Below are positions 35,140 through 48,654 of a stretch of 64,000 nucleotides of DNA, piece after piece. The stretch covers positions 62,001 to 126,000 of the forward strand of contig CATKHW010000388.1 of NCBI GenBank assembly GCA_949752795.1, in the 5' to 3' direction. Within the stretch, counting starts at the first letter, position 1, and each line of letters begins with the position of its first letter. Under the pieces are notes generated by a model. It made no database searches. It was not told the DNA's origin and worked only from the letters and a program-made list of their open reading frames with translations. Source of the DNA: Hyperoodon ampullatus (Eukaryota; Chordata; Mammalia; Artiodactyla; Ziphiidae). The position numbers and the translations under genes are program-made.

Positions 35140-36491
35140 GCCCGCTTGCTTGCTTGGCCAAAAAGGGCGAAGGCGTTTTCTCCTGAATATATTCAGGAGA
35201 AAACGCATACGCCCTTTTTGGCCAAGTGCATCATTGTCGAAGTTGTGCCCCTCTTCCTGTGCTTTAAAGGTAATTCCAACGTACCTCTTGAAATCTGTTT
35301 CCTGCTATTCTGCCTCGCTTTCAAGGCCACCTCGTTGCCTTCCCTCAACAGATTTTTGGACGATAGTTTTCCTTTATTACTCGGCCAGTTTGTGAATTGC
35401 TCTGCCCCTGAGCTCCATTTTTCAACTCGTTTTTGGTGAGCTGACCGCACGTCCAAAATTTTGGTTCAGGAACTATACTGGTTCCCGGTGGGTGGCTGAG
35501 ACTTTGGTTAATTCTTCTTCCTGCCGTGAAATTACAGTGATATGTGCTCGTCCAAATGTCTAACAGCTACTCTCTCATTGGTTCTCCCTCTTCCCTTTCA
35601 TCCTCTGCCATATTGGCATCCTTTGCGAACCAGGAGGTTAAAGGGGCTGTCTCTCCAAGTTGGGAGGTTGATAGTAAAGCAGATGTAAAGTCAAACCGGA
35701 GCACCAGGAGAGGGACTATTCGTTGAGTTTTAGAAACCTTTCGTATTCACAGTGTGTCCGTTCTCTAGTTTTCCCGTACATGTTATAGCTGTAGTAATAT
35801 TCCCTTCAACCTGGAGAGTTGGGACCCATGGAATGGGTGCCATGCATTATTGCTTTGAAGGGTCTGCATTTGCTCACCCAATCTCACCAATTCTCTCAGT
35901 CACAAGTGTCCAGCCTTATGCCACATCCAGCTGTCGCTGTAGATAGGGTCATTCCAGATTTCATCAGAGACCCTGAAGGAATTGTAAAGTATTTCCCAGT
36001 TTTTTTGTTTTGTTTATGAAATTCCTTTTTATAGTGGGCTTGAGCTGATTCTCGCTGCCATGTTTATGCCAGTCTAGACACATTTGATTCCCTTACGGAG
36101 ACATATCAATACATAGGTTTTAAGATTCTTACTAGTCAGATATATTCCTCTGCGGGAAATATGGAGTTTTGAGTCCCTTTCACTGAGGAAGGTGTAGGTG
36201 TTGTCTATTCCATAGTTGGTTTTTGGAACGGTACCTGTGCTTATATCAAACTCTGGTTTTATGCATCACCCCACCTCTCCTTCCCCCTTAAGCAGGCATA
36301 AGAGTGTTTTCTAAATATGAGACACTGTTCTCTTTCCTAACTCAGTTCAAGTGTAGCCATGTTTATAGGATCTTCATAAGTGATATCTTATGATAAGTTT
36401 CTTTTTCTGTGTGACTTATTTCACTTAGAATCATCGTACCTGAATCCACCCATTTTGCTGCTACTGGTCTTATGACATTGATTTCATGGCT
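34753..36491. repeat. Satellite monomer 21
   Basis: 1739 bp. Class I reappears here (catgcattattgct near 35841). The palindrome at 35153-35226 has a left-arm change (gggcgaaggcg). Confidence 0.95.
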
Positions 36492-36877
36492 GAGGGATAC
36501 TCCATCGTACGTAAGTACCACAATTTTTTGAACCATTTTTATATTTCCTGGGATACCTAAGGTGTATCCAAGTTGAGGTCCTTGTAAGCAGTGCAGCCCT
36601 AAATTTTGGGGTAGCTCTGTCTTATTGATTTTCAGTTTTCGAAAGTATATTCCGTAGACTGGAAGTGCCCTTGGCTCTGTAGCTCTGTTCTTTACTTGTT
36701 TTAGGGAACACAATGCACTCCTCCAGAGAGGCAGTTGGCAATTTACATCCCGCCCATCAGCATAACAAGGCTCCCTGTTCTCCAGGGCCTGTCTTGCCTT
36801 TCTGCTTTTTACACATTTTGTGGATGTCCCTTTTGACCGGTGGGAAGTGATACTTCTTTGTAGTGCAGATTTGCATT
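36000..36877 (-). mobile_element. L1 3'-end relic, copy 21 (continuous frame)
   Basis: Both usual breaks are absent, so the ORF2 tail reads through as one 178-codon frame (see the pseudogene entry at 36363-36899). Confidence 0.9.
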
Positions 36878-36899
36878 GCCCGCTTGCTTGCTTGGCCAA
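36363..36899 (-). pseudogene. LINE-1 ORF2 C-terminal fragment, continuous 178-codon frame
   Basis: This is the only unit in which the ORF2 tail reads without interruption from the palindrome into the 3' UTR. The usual TAG is a tyrosine codon here (ccgtagactgg on the plus strand). A one-base loss (ttttcgaaagtat instead of ttttcccaaggtat) joins the two phases. In order, it shows LPLWRS (about residue 56), LKQVKNRATEPRALPVYGIY (about residues 65-84), and near the end VSLSHEIN and TMILSEISHTEKETYHKISL. Known L1 ORF2 proteins end with equivalent blocks, including a conserved LLGIYP-like stretch where GIYFRK lies. The reverse transcriptase and endonuclease domains are absent, so this is a fragment and not a working gene. 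Its frame may be close to ancestral or restored by chance. Confidence 0.8.
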
Positions 36900-38229
36900 A
36901 AAGGGCGTATGCGTTTTCTCCTGAATATATTCAGGAGAAAACGCATACGCCCTTTTTGGCCAAGTGCATCATTGTCGAAGTTGTGCCCCTCTTCCTGTGC
37001 TTTAAAGGCGATTCCAACGTACCTCTTGAAATCTGTTTCCTGCTATTCTGCCTCGCTTTCAAGTCCGCCTCGTTGCCTTTCCTCAACAGATTTTTGGACG
37101 ATTGTTGTCCTTTATTACTCGGCCAGTTTGTGAATTGCTGTGCCCCTGAGCTCCATTTTTCACCTCGTTTTTGGTGAGCTGACCGCAAGTCCAAAATTTT
37201 GGTTCAGGACCTATACTGGTTCCCAGTGGGTGGCTGAGACTTTGTTTAATTCTTCTTCCTGCCGGGAAATTACAGTGATATGTGCCCGTCCAAATGCCTA
37301 ACAGCTACTCTCTCATTGGTTCTCCCTCTTCCCTTTCATCCTCTGCCAAATTGGCAACCTGTGTGAACCAGGAGGTTAAAGGGGCTGTCTCTGCAAGTTG
37401 GGAGGTTGATAGTAAAGCAGATGTAAAGTCAAAGCGGAGCACCAGGAGAGGGACTATTCGTTGAGTTTTAGAAACCTTTCGTATTCACAATGTGTCCATT
37501 CTCTAGGTTTCCCGTACATGTTATAGCTGTAGTAATATTCCCTACAACCTGGAGAGTTGGGACCCATGGAATGGGTGCCAGGCATTTGTGCTTTAAAGGG
37601 TCTGCATTTGCTCACCCAATCTCACCAATCCTCTCAGTCCCAAGTGTCCAGCCTTATGCCACATCCAGCTGTCGTTGTAGATAGGGTCATTCCAGGTTTC
37701 ATCAGAGACCCTGAAGGAATTGTAAAGAATTTCCAAGTTTTTTTGTTTTGTTTTTGAAATTCCTTTTTATAGTGGGTTTGAGCTGATTCTTGCTGCCATG
37801 TTTATGCCAGTCTAGACACACTTGATTCCCTTACGGAGACATATCAATACATAGGTTTTAAGATTCTTACTAGTCAGATATATTCCTCTGCGGGAAATAT
37901 GGGGTTTTGAGTCCCTTTCACTGAGGAAGGTGTAGGTCTTGTCTATTCCATAGTTGGTTTTTGGAACGGTACCTGTGCTTATATCAAACTCCGGTTTTAT
38001 GCATCACCCCACCTCTACTTCCCCGTTAAGCAGGCATAAGAGTGTTTTCTAAATATGAGACACTGTTCTCTTTCCTAACTCAGTTCAAGTGTAGCCATGT
38101 TTATAGGGTCTTCATAAGTGATATCTTATGATAAGTTTCTTTTTCTGTGTGACTTATTTCACTTAGAATCATCGTACCTGAATCCACCCATTTTACTGCT
38201 ACTGGTCTTATGACATTGATTTCATGGCT
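36492..38229. repeat. Satellite monomer 22
   Basis: 1738 bp, class II. The palindrome at 36891-36964 is perfect. Its L1 part carries the only continuous ORF2-tail frame in the window. Confidence 0.95.
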
Positions 38230-38616
38230 GAGGGATATTCCATCGTATGTAAGTACAACAATTTTTTGAACCATTTTTATATTTCCTGGGATACTTAAGG
38301 TGTATCCAAGTTTAGGTCCTTGTAAGCAGTGCAGCCCTAAATTTTGGGGTGGCTCTGTCTTATTGATTTTCAGTTTTCCCAAGGTATATTCCCTAGACTG
38401 GAAGTGCCCTTGGCTCTGTAGCTCTGTTCATTACTTGTTTTAGAGAACACAGTGCACTCCTCCAGAGAGGCAGTTGGCAATTTACATCCCGCCCATCAGC
38501 ATAACAAGGCTCCCTGTTCTCCAGGGCCTGTCTTGCCTTTCTGGTTTTTACACATTTTGTGGATGTCCCTTTTGACCAGTGGGAAGTGATATTTCTTTGT
38601 AGTGCAGATTTGCATT
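37738..38616 (-). mobile_element. L1 3'-end relic, copy 22
   Basis: The lower frame is 38101-38382. The upper frame is broken (gttcattacttg). Confidence 0.88.
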
Positions 38617-39966
38617 GCCCGCTTGCTTGCTAGGCTAAAAAGGGCGTATGCATTTTCTCCTGAATATATTCAGGAGAAAACGCATACGCCCTTTTTGGCC
38701 AAGTGCATCATTGTCGATGTTGTGCCCCTCTTCCTGTGCTTTAAAGGTGATTCCAACATACCTCTTGAAATCTGTTTCCTGCTAGTCTGCCTCGCTTTCA
38801 TGTCCGCCTCGTTGCCTTTCCTCAACAGATTTTTGGACGATAGTTGTCCTTTATTACTCGGCCAGTTTGTGAATTGCTGTGCCCCTGAGCTCCATTTTTC
38901 AACTCGTTTTTGGTGAGCTGACCGCAAGTCCAAAATTTTGGTTCAGGACCTATACTGGTTCCCGGTGGGTGGCTGAGACTTTGGATAATTCTTCTTCCTG
39001 CCGGGAAATTACAGTGATATGTGCCCGTCCAAATGCCTAACAGCTACTCTCTCATTGGTTCTCCCTCTTCCCTTTCATCCTCTGCCAATTTTGCAACCTG
39101 TGCGAACCAGGAGGTTAAAGGCGCTGTCTCTCCAAGTTGGGAGGTTGATAGTAAAGCAGATGGAAAGTCAAAGCGGAGCACCAGGAGAGGGACTATTCGT
39201 TGAGTTTTAGAAACCTTTGGTATTCACAGTGTGTCCGTTCTCTAGGTTTCCCGTACATGTTATAGCTGTAGTAATATTCCCTTCAACCTGGAGAGTTGGG
39301 ACCCATGGAATGGGTGCCAGGCATTTGTGCTTTAAAGGGTCTGCATTTGCTCACCCAATCTCACCAATCCTCTCAGTCCCAAGTGTCCCTCCTTATGCCA
39401 CATCCAGCTGTCGTTGTAGATAGGGTCATTCCAGGTTTCATCAGAGACCCTGAAGGAATTGTAAAGAATTTCCCAGTTTTTTTGTTTTGTTTCTGAAATT
39501 CCTTTTTAGAGTGGGTTTGAGCTGATTCTCGCTGCCATGTTTATGCCAGTCTAGACACACTTGATTCCCTTACGGAGACATATCAATACATAGGTTTTAA
39601 GATTCTTACTAGTCAGATATATTCCTCTGCGGGAAATATGGGGTTTTGAGTCCCTTTCACTGAGGAAGGTGTAGGTCTTGTCTATTCCATAGTTGGTTTT
39701 TGGAACGGTACCTGTGCTTATATCAAACTCTGGTTTTATGCATCACCCCACCTCTCCTTCCCCCTTAAGCAGGCATGAGTGTTTTCTAAATGTGAGACAC
39801 TGTTCTCTTTCCTAACTCAGTTCAAGTGTAGCCATGTTTACAGGATCTTCATAAGTGATATCTTATGATAAGTTTCTTTTTCTGTGTGACTTATTTCACT
39901 TAGAATCATCGTACCTGAATCCACCCATTTTGCTGCTACTGGTCTTATGAAATTGATTTCATGGCT
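38230..39966. repeat. Satellite monomer 23
   Basis: 1737 bp, class II. The palindrome is at 38630-38703, with the same unusual left arm as monomer 13. Confidence 0.95.
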
Positions 39967-40352
39967 GAAGGATATTCCATCGTACGTAAGTACCACAATT
40001 TTTTGAACCATTTTTATATTTCCTGGGATATTTAAGGTGTACCCAAGTTGAGGTCCTTGTAAGCAGTGCAGCCCTAAATTTTGGGGTGGCTCTGTCTTAT
40101 TGATTTTCAGTTTTTCCAAGGTATATTCCCTAGACTGGAAGTGCCCTTGGCTCTGTAGCTCTGTTCTTTACTTGTTTAGTAAACACAATGTACTCCTCCA
40201 GAGAGGCAGTTGGCAATTTACATCCCGCCCATCAGCATAACAAGGCTCCCTGTTCTCCAGGGCCTGTCTTGCCTTTCTGGTTGTTACACATTTTGTGGAT
40301 GTCCCTTTTGACCGGTGGGAAGTGATACTTCTTTGTAGTGCAGATTTGCATT
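39477..40352 (-). mobile_element. L1 3'-end relic, copy 23
   Basis: The lower frame is 39838-40119. The upper frame is shortened (40168-40374) by a deletion in cttgtttagtaaac. Confidence 0.88.
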
Positions 40353-41703
40353 GCCCGCTTGCTTGCTTGGCCAAAAAGGGCGTATGCGTTTTCCCCTGAA
40401 TATATTCAGGAGAAAACGCATACGCCCTTTTTGTCCAAGTGCATCATTGTCGAAGTTGTGCCCCTCTTCCTGTGCTTTAAAGGCGATTCCAACGTACCTC
40501 TTGAAATCTGTTTCCTGCTATTCTGCCTCACTTTCAAGTCCGCCTCGTTGCCTTCCCTCAACAGATTTTTGGACGATAGTTTTCCTTTATTACTCGGCCA
40601 GTTTGTGAATTGCTGTGACCCTGAGCTCCATTTTTCAACTCGTTTTTGGTGAGCTGACCGCAAGTCCAAAATTTTGGTTCAGGACCTATACTGGTTCCCG
40701 GTGGGTGGCTGAGACTTTGGTTAATTCTTCTTCCTGCCGGGAAATTACAGTGATATGTGCCCGTCCAAATGCCTAACAGCTACTCTCTCATTGGTTCTCC
40801 CTCTTCCCTTTCATCCTCTGCCAAATTGGCAACCTGTGAGAACCAGGAGGTTAAAAGGGTTGTCTCTCAAAGTGGGGAGGTTGATAGTAAAGCAGATGGA
40901 AAGTCAAACCGGATTACCAGGAGAGGGACTATTCGTTGAGTTTTAGAAACCTTTCGTATTCACAGTGTGTCCGTTCTCTAGGTTTCCTGTACGTGTATAG
41001 CTGTAGTAATATTCCCTTCAACCTGGAGAGTTGGGACCTATGGAATGGGTGCCAGGCATTTTTGCTTTAAAGGGTCTGCATTTGCTCACCCAATCTCACC
41101 AATCGTCTCAGTCCCAAGTGTCCCTACTTATGCCACATCCAGCTTTCGTTGTATATAGGGTCATTCCAGGTTTCATCAGAGACCCTGAAGGAATTGTAAA
41201 GAATTTCCCATTTTTTTTGTTTTGTTTTTGAAATTCATTTTTATAGTGGGTTTGAGCTGATTCTCGCTGCCATGTTTATGCCAGTCTAGACACACTTGAT
41301 TCCCTTACGGAGACATATCAACACATAGGTTTTAAGATTCTTATTAGTCAGATATATTCCTCTGCGGGAAATATGGTGTTTTGAGTCCCTTTCACTGAGG
41401 AAGGTGTAGGTCTTGTCTATTCCATAGTTGGTTTTTGGAACGGTACCTGTGCTTATATCAAACTCTGGTTTTATGCATCACCCCACCTCTCCTTCCCCCT
41501 TAAGCAGGCATAAGAGTGTTTTCTAAATGTGAGACACTGTTCTCTTTCCTAACTCAGTTCAAGTGTAGCCATGTTTACAGGATCTTCATAAGTGATATCT
41601 TATGCTAAGTTTCTTTTTCTGTGTGACTTATTTCAGTTAGAATCATCGTACCTGAATCCACCCATTTTGCTGCTACTGGTCTTATGACATTGACTTCATG
41701 GCT
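39967..41703. repeat. Satellite monomer 24
   Basis: 1737 bp, class II-like (catttttgcttta). The palindrome is at 40366-40439 with ttttcccctg on the left and tgtccaag on the right. Confidence 0.95.
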
Positions 41704-42089
41704 GAGGGATATTCCATCATACGTAAGTACCACAATTTTTTGAACCATTTTTATATTTCTGGGATATTTAAGGTGTACCCAAGTTGAGGTCCTTGTAAGC
41801 ATTGCAGCCCTAAATTTTGGGTTGGCTCTGCCTTATTGATTTTCAGTTTTCCCAAGGTATATTCCCTAGACTGGAAGTGCCCTTGGCTCTGTAGCTCTCT
41901 TCTTTACTTGTTTTAGGGAACACAATGCACTCCTCCAGAGAGGCAGTTGGCAATTTACATCCCGCCCAACAGCATTACAAGTCTCCCTGTTCTCCGGGGC
42001 CTGTCTTCCCTTTCTGGTTTTTGCACATTTTGTGGATGTCCCTTTGGACCGGTGGGAAGTGATACTTCTTTGTAGTGCAGATTTGCATT
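41212..42089 (-). mobile_element. L1 3'-end relic, copy 24
   Basis: The lower frame is 41605-41802, shifted by a deletion at tatttctgggat. The upper frame is 41866-42156. Confidence 0.88.
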
Positions 42090-43441
42090 GCCCGCTTGCT
42101 TGCTTGGGCAAAAAGGGCGTATGCGTTTTCTGCTGATTATATTCAGGAGAAAACACATACGCCCTTTTTGGCCAAGTGCATCATTGTCGAAGTTGTGCCC
42201 CTCTTCCTGTGCTTTAAAGGTGATTCCAACGTACCTCTTGATATCTGTTTCCTGCTATTCTGCCTCGCTTTCAAGTCCGCCTTGTTGCCTTCCCTCAACA
42301 GATTTTTGGACGATAGTTGTCCTTTATTACTCGGCCAGTTTGTGAATTGCTGTGCCCCTGAGCTCCAATTTCCAACTCGTTTTTGGTGAGCTCACCGCAA
42401 GTCCGAAATTTTGGTTCAGGACCTATGCTGGTTTCCGGTGGGGGGCTTAGACTTTGGTTAATTCTTCTTCCTGCCGGGAAATTACAGAGTTATGTGCCCG
42501 TCCAAATGCCTAACAGCTACTCTCTCAATGGTTCTCTCTCTTCCCTTTCATCCTCTGCCAAATGGGCAACCTGTGTGAACTGGGAGGTTAAAGGGGCTGT
42601 CTCTCCAAGTTGGGAGGTTGATAGTAAAGCAGATGGAAAGTCAAAACGGAGCACCAGGAGACGGACTATTCGTTGAGTTTTAGGAACCTTTCGTATTCAC
42701 AGTGTGTCCGTTCTCTAGGTTTCCCGTACGTGTTATAACTGTAGTAATATATCCTACAACCTGGAGAGTTGGGACCCATGGAATGGGTGCCATGCATTAT
42801 TGCTTTAAAGGGTCTGCCTTTGCTCACCCACTCTCACCAATCCTCTCAGTCCCAAGTGTCCAGCCTTATGCCACATCCAGCTGTCGTTGTAGATAGGGTC
42901 ATTCCAGGTTTCATCAGAGACCCTGAAGGAATTGTAAAGAATTTCCCAGTTTTTTTGTTTTGTTTTTGAAATTCCTTTTTATAGTGGGTTTGAGCTGATT
43001 CTCGCTGCCATGTTTATGCCAGTCTAGACACACTTCATTCCCTTACAGAGACATATCAATACATAGGTTTTAAGATTCTTACTAGTCAGATATATTCCTC
43101 TGCGGGAAATATGGGATTTTGAGTCCCTTTCACTCAGGAAGGTGTAGGTCTTGTCTATTCCATAGTTGGTGTTTGGAACGGTACCTGGGCTTATATCAAA
43201 CTCTGGTTTTATGCATCACCCCATCTCTCCTTCCCCCTTAAGCAGGCATAAGTGTGTTTTCTAAATGTGAGACACTGTTCTCTTTCCTAACTCAGTTCAA
43301 GTGTAGCCATGTTTATAGGGCCTTCATAAGTGATATCTTATGATAAGTTTCTTTTTCTGTGTGACTTATTTCACTTAGAATCATCGTACCTGAATCCTCC
43401 CATTTTGCTGCTACTGGTCTTATGACATTGATTTCATGGCT
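41704..43441. repeat. Satellite monomer 25 (C-like)
   Basis: 1738 bp, class I. The palindrome at 42103-42176 is disrupted at its centre (ctgctgattatattcagg). Its second half matches the C units of the 3478-bp dimer (cagagttatgtgcc). Confidence 0.95.
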
Positions 43442-43828
43442 GAGGGATATTCCATCGTACGTAAGTAACACAATTTTTTGAACAATTTTTATATTTCCTG
43501 GGATACTTAAGGTGTATCCAAGTTGAGGTCCTTGTAAGCAGTGCAGCCCTAAATTTTGGGGTGGCTCTGTCTTATTGATTTTCAGTTCTCCCGAGGTATA
43601 TTCCCTAGACTGGAAGTGCCCTTGGCTCTCTATCTCTGTTCTTTACTTGTTTTAGGGAACACAGTGCACTCCTCCAGAGAGGCAGTTGGCAATTTACATC
43701 CCGCCCATCAGCATAACAAGGCTCCCTGTTCTCCAGGGCCTGTCTTGCCTTTCTGGTTTTTACACATTTTGTGGATGTCCCTTTTGACCAGTGGGAAGTG
43801 ATACTTCTTTGTAGTGCAGACTTGCATT
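42950..43828 (-). mobile_element. L1 3'-end relic, copy 25
   Basis: Only the upper frame is open (43605-43901). Confidence 0.88.
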
Positions 43829-45179
43829 GCCCGCTTGCTTGCTTGGCCAAAATGGGCATATGCGTTTTCTCCTGAATATATTCAGGAGAAAACGCATACA
43901 CACTTTTTGGCCAAGTGCATCATTGTCGAAGTTGTGCCCCTCTTCCTGTGCTTTAAAGGCGATTCCAACGTACCTCTTGAAATCTGTTTCCTGCTATTCT
44001 GCCTCGCTTTCAAGTCTGCCTCGTTGCCTTTCCTCAACAGATTTTTGGAGGATAGTTGTCCTTTATTACTCGGCCAGTTTGTGAATTGCTGTGCTCCTGA
44101 GCTCCATTTTTCAACTCGTTTTTGGTGAGCTGACCGCAAGTCCAAAATTTTGGTCCAGGACCTATACTGGTTCCCGGTGGGTGGCTGAGACTTTGGTTAA
44201 TTTTTCTTCCTGCCGGGAAATTACAGTGATATGTGCCCGTCCAAATGCCTAAGAGCTACTCTCTCATTGGTTCTCCCTCTTCCCTTTCATCCTCTGCCAA
44301 ATTGGCAACCTGTGCGAACCAGGAGGTTAAAGGGGCTGTCTCTCCAAGTTGGGAGGTTGATAGTAAAGCAGATGGAAAGTCAAACCGGAGCACCAGGAGA
44401 GGGACTATTCATTGAGTTTTAGAAACATTTCGTATACACAGTGTGTCCGTTCTCTAGGTTTCCCATACATGTTATAACTGTAGTAATATTCCCTTCAACC
44501 TGGAGAGTTGGGACCCATGGAATGGGTGCCATGCATTATTGCTTTAAAGTGTCTGCATTTGCTCACCCAATCTCACCAATTCTCTCAGTCCCAAGTGTCC
44601 AGCATTATGCCACATCCAGCTGTCGTTGTAGATAGGGTCATTCCATGTTTCATCAGAGACCCTGAAGGAATTGTAAAGAATTTCCCAGTTTTTTTGTTCT
44701 GTTTTTGAAATTCCTTTTTATAGTGGGTTTGAGCTGATTCTCGCTGCCATGTTTATGTCAGTCTAGACACACTTGATTCCCTTACAGAGACATATCAATA
44801 CATAGGTTTTAAGATTCTTACTAGTCAGATATATTCCTCTGCGGGAAATATGTGGTTTTGAGTCCCTTTCACTGAGGAAGGTGTAGGTCTTGTCTATTCC
44901 ATAGTTGGTTTTTGGAACGGTACCTGTGCTTATATCAAACTCTGGTTTTATGCATCACCCCACCTCTCCTTCCCCCTAAGCAGGCATAAGAGTGTTTTCT
45001 AAATGTGAGACACTGTTCTCTTTCCTAACTCAGTTCAAGTGTAGCCATGTTTACAGGATCTTCATAAGTGATATCTTATGATAAGTTTCTGCTTCTGTGT
45101 GACTTATTTCACTTAGAATCATCGTACCTTAATCCACCCATTTTGCTGCTACTGGTCTTATGACATTGATGTCATGGCT
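43442..45179. repeat. Satellite monomer 26 (D-like)
   Basis: 1738 bp, class I. The palindrome is at 43842-43915 (right arm catacacactt). It resembles monomers 29 and 31. Confidence 0.95.
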
Positions 45180-45566
45180 GAGGGATATTCCATCGTACTT
45201 AAGTAACACAATTTTTTGAACCATTTTTATATTTCCTGGTGTACTTAAGGTGTACCCAATTTGAGGTCCTTGTAAGCAGTGCAGCCCTAAATTTTGGGGT
45301 GGCTCTGTCTTATTGATTTTCCGTTTTCCCAAGGTGTATTCCCTAGACTGGAAGTGCCCTTGGCTCTGTAGCTCTGTTGTTTACTTGTTTTAGGGAACAC
45401 AATGCACTCCTCCAGAGAGGCAGTTGGCAATTTACATCCCGCCCATCAGCATAACAAGGCTCCCTGTTCTCCAGGGCCTGTCTTGCCTTTCTTGTTCTTA
45501 CACATTTTGTGGATGTCCCTTTTGACCGGTGCGAAGTGATACATCTTTGTAGTGCAGATTTGCATT
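44689..45566 (-). mobile_element. L1 3'-end relic, copy 26
   Basis: The lower frame is shortened (45129-45332). The upper ORF2 phase does not reach 60 codons. Confidence 0.88.
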
Positions 45567-46914
45567 GCCCGCTTGCTTGGCCAAAAAGGGCATATGCGTT
45601 TTCTCCTGAATATATTCAGGAGAAAACGCATACGCCCTTTTTGGCCAAGTGCATCATTGTCGAAGTTGTGCCCCTCTTCCTGTGCTTTAAAGGCGATTCC
45701 AACGTACCTCTTGAAATCTGTTTCCTGCTATTCTGCCTCGCTTCCAAGTCCGCCTCGTTGCCTTCCCTCAACAGATTTTTGGACGATAGTTGTCCTTTAT
45801 TACTCGGCCAGTTTGTGAATTGCTGGGCCCCTGAGCTCCATTTTTCAACTCGTTTTCTCTGAGCTGACCGCAAGTCCAAAATTTTGGTTCAGGACCTATA
45901 CTGGTTCCCGGTGGGAGGCTGAGACGTTGGTTAATTCTTCTTCCTGCCGGGAAGTTAGAGTGATATGTGCCCGTCCAAATGGCTAACAGCTACTCTCTCA
46001 TTGGATCTCCCTATTCCCTTTCATCCTCTGCCAAATTGGCAACCTGTGCAAACCAGGAGGTTAAAGGGGCTTTCTCTCCAAGTTGGGAGGTTGATAGTAA
46101 AGCAGATGGAAAGTCAAACCAGAGCACCAGGAGAGGGACTATTCGTTGAATTTTAGAAACCTTTTGTATTCACAGTGTGTCCGTTCTCTAGGTTTCCCAT
46201 ACATGTTATAGCTGTAGTAATATTCCCTTCAACCTGGAGAGTTGGGACCCATTGAATGGGTGCCAGGCATTTGTGCTTTAAAGGGTCTGCATTTGCTCAC
46301 CCAATCTCACAAATCGTCTCAGTCCCAAGTGTCCCTCCTTATGCCACATCCCGCTGTCGTTGTAGATAGGGTCATTCCAGGTTTCATCAGAGACCCTGAA
46401 GGAATTGTAAAGAATTTCCCAGTTTTTTTGTTTTGTTTTTGAAATTCCTTTTTAGAGTGGGTTTGAGCTGATTCTCGCTGCCATGTTTATGCCAGTCTAG
46501 ACACACTTGATTCCCTTACGGAGACATATCAATACATAGGTTTTAAGATTCTTACTAGTCAGATATATTCCTCTGCGGGAAATATGGGGTTTTGAGTCCC
46601 TTTCACTGAGGAAGGTGTAGGTCTTGTCTATACCATAGTTGGTTTTTGGAACGGTACCTGTGCTTATATCAAACTCTGGTTTTATGCATCACCCCACCTC
46701 TCCTTCCCCCTTAAGCAGGTATAAGAGTGTTTTCTAAATGTGAGACACTGTTCTCTTTCCTAACTCAGATCAAGTGTAGCCATGTTTACAGGATCTTCAT
46801 AAGTGATATCTTATGATAAGTTTCTTTTTCTGTGTGACTTATTTCACTTAGAATCATCGTACCTGAATCCACCCATTTTGCTGCTACTGGTGTTATGAGA
46901 TTGATTTCATGGCT
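45180..46914. repeat. Satellite monomer 27 (E)
   Basis: 1735 bp, class II. One of the short gctt repeats before the palindrome is missing, so the palindrome lies at 45576-45649. Its first half matches monomer 32 (gatgtcatgg, ttccgttttccc). Confidence 0.95.
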
Positions 46915-47301
46915 GAGGGATATTCCATCGTACGTAAGTACCACAATTTTTTGAACCATTTTTATATTTCCTGGTATACTTAAGGTGTACCCAATTTGAG
47001 GTCCTTGTAAGCAGTGCAGCCCTAAATTATGGGGTGTCTCTGTCTTATTGATTTTCAGTTTTCCCAAGGTATATTCCCTAGACTGGATGTGCCCTTGGCT
47101 CTGTAGCTCTGTTCTTTACTTGTTTTAAGGAACACAATGTACTCTTCCAGAGAGGCAGTTGTCAATTTACATGCCGCCCATCAGCATAACAAGGCTCCCT
47201 GTTCTCCAGGGCCTGTCTTGCCTTTCTGGTTTTTACACATTTTGTGGATGTCCCTTTTGACCGGTGGGAAGTGATACTTCTTTGTAGTGCAGATTTGCAT
47301 T
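46423..47301 (-). mobile_element. L1 3'-end relic, copy 27
   Basis: The lower frame is 46786-47067. The upper frame is broken (gttttaaggaac). Confidence 0.88.
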
Positions 47302-48654
47302 GCCCGCTTGCTTGCTTGGCCAAAAAGGGCATATGCGTTTTCTCCTGAATATATTCAGGAGAAAACGCATACGCCCTTTTTGGCCAAATGCATCATTGTC
47401 GAAGTTGTGCCCCTCTTCCTGTGCTTTAAAGGTGATTCCAACGTACCTCTTGAAATCTGTTTCCTGCTATTCTGCCTTGCTTTCAAGTCCGCCTCGTTGC
47501 CTTCCCTCAACAGATTTTTGGACGATACTTGTCCTTTATTACTTGGCCAGTTTGTGAATTGCTGTGCCCCTGAGCTCCATTTTTCAACTCGTTTTTTGTG
47601 AGCTGACCGCAAGTCCAAAAATTTTGGTTCAGGACCTATGCTGGTTCCCGGTGGGTGGCTGAGAATTTGGTTAATTCTTCTTCCTGCCGGGAAATTACAG
47701 AGTTATGTGCCCGTCCAAATGCCTAACAGCTACTCTCTCAATGGTTCTCTCTCTTCCCTTTCATCCTCTGCCAAATGGGCAACCTGTGTGAACTGGGAGG
47801 TTAAAGGGGCTGTCTCTCCAAGTTGGGAGGTTGATAGTAAAGCAGATGGAAAGTCAAAACGGAGCACCAGGAGACGGACTATTCGTTGAGTTTTAGAAAC
47901 CTTTCGTATTCACAGTGTGTCCGTTCTCTAGGTTTCCCGTACGTGTTATAACTGTAGTAATATTCCCTTCAACCTGGAGAGTTGGGACCCATGGAATGGG
48001 TGCCATGCATTATTGCTTTAAAGGGTCTGCCTTTGCTCACCCACTCTCACCAATCCTCTCAGTCCCAAGTTTACAGCCTTATTCCACATCCAGCTGTCGT
48101 TGTAGATAGGGTCATTCCAGGTTTCATCAGAGACCCTGAAGGAATTGTAAAGAATTTCCCAGTTTTTTTGTTTTGTTTTTGAAATTCCTTTTTATAGTGG
48201 GTTTGAGCTGATTCTCGCTGCCATGTTTATGCCAGTCTAGACACACTTGATTCCCTTACAGAGACATATCAATACATAGGTTTTAAGATTCTTACTAGTC
48301 AGATATATTCCTCTGCGGGAAATATGGGATTTTGAGTCCCTTTCACTGAGGAAGGTGTAGGTCTTGTCTATTCCATAGTTGGTGTTTGGAACGGTACCTG
48401 TGCTTATATCAAACTCTGGTTTTATGCATCACCCCATCTCTCCTTCCCCCTTAAGCTGTCATAAGTGTGTTTTCTAAATGTGAGACACTGTTCTCTTTCC
48501 TAACTCAGTTCAAGTGTAGCCATGTTTATAGGGCCTTCATAAGTGATATCTTATGATAAGTTTCTTTTTCTGTGTGACTTATTTCACTTAGAATCATCGT
48601 ACCTGAATCCACCCATTTTGCTGCTACTGGTCTTATGACATTGATTTCATGGCT
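46915..48654. repeat. Satellite monomer 28 (C of 3478-bp dimer)
   Basis: 1740 bp, class I. The palindrome is at 47315-47388 (gggcatatg on the left, ggccaaat at the right end). An extra A lies near 47621 (ccaaaaattttgg). Confidence 0.95.
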
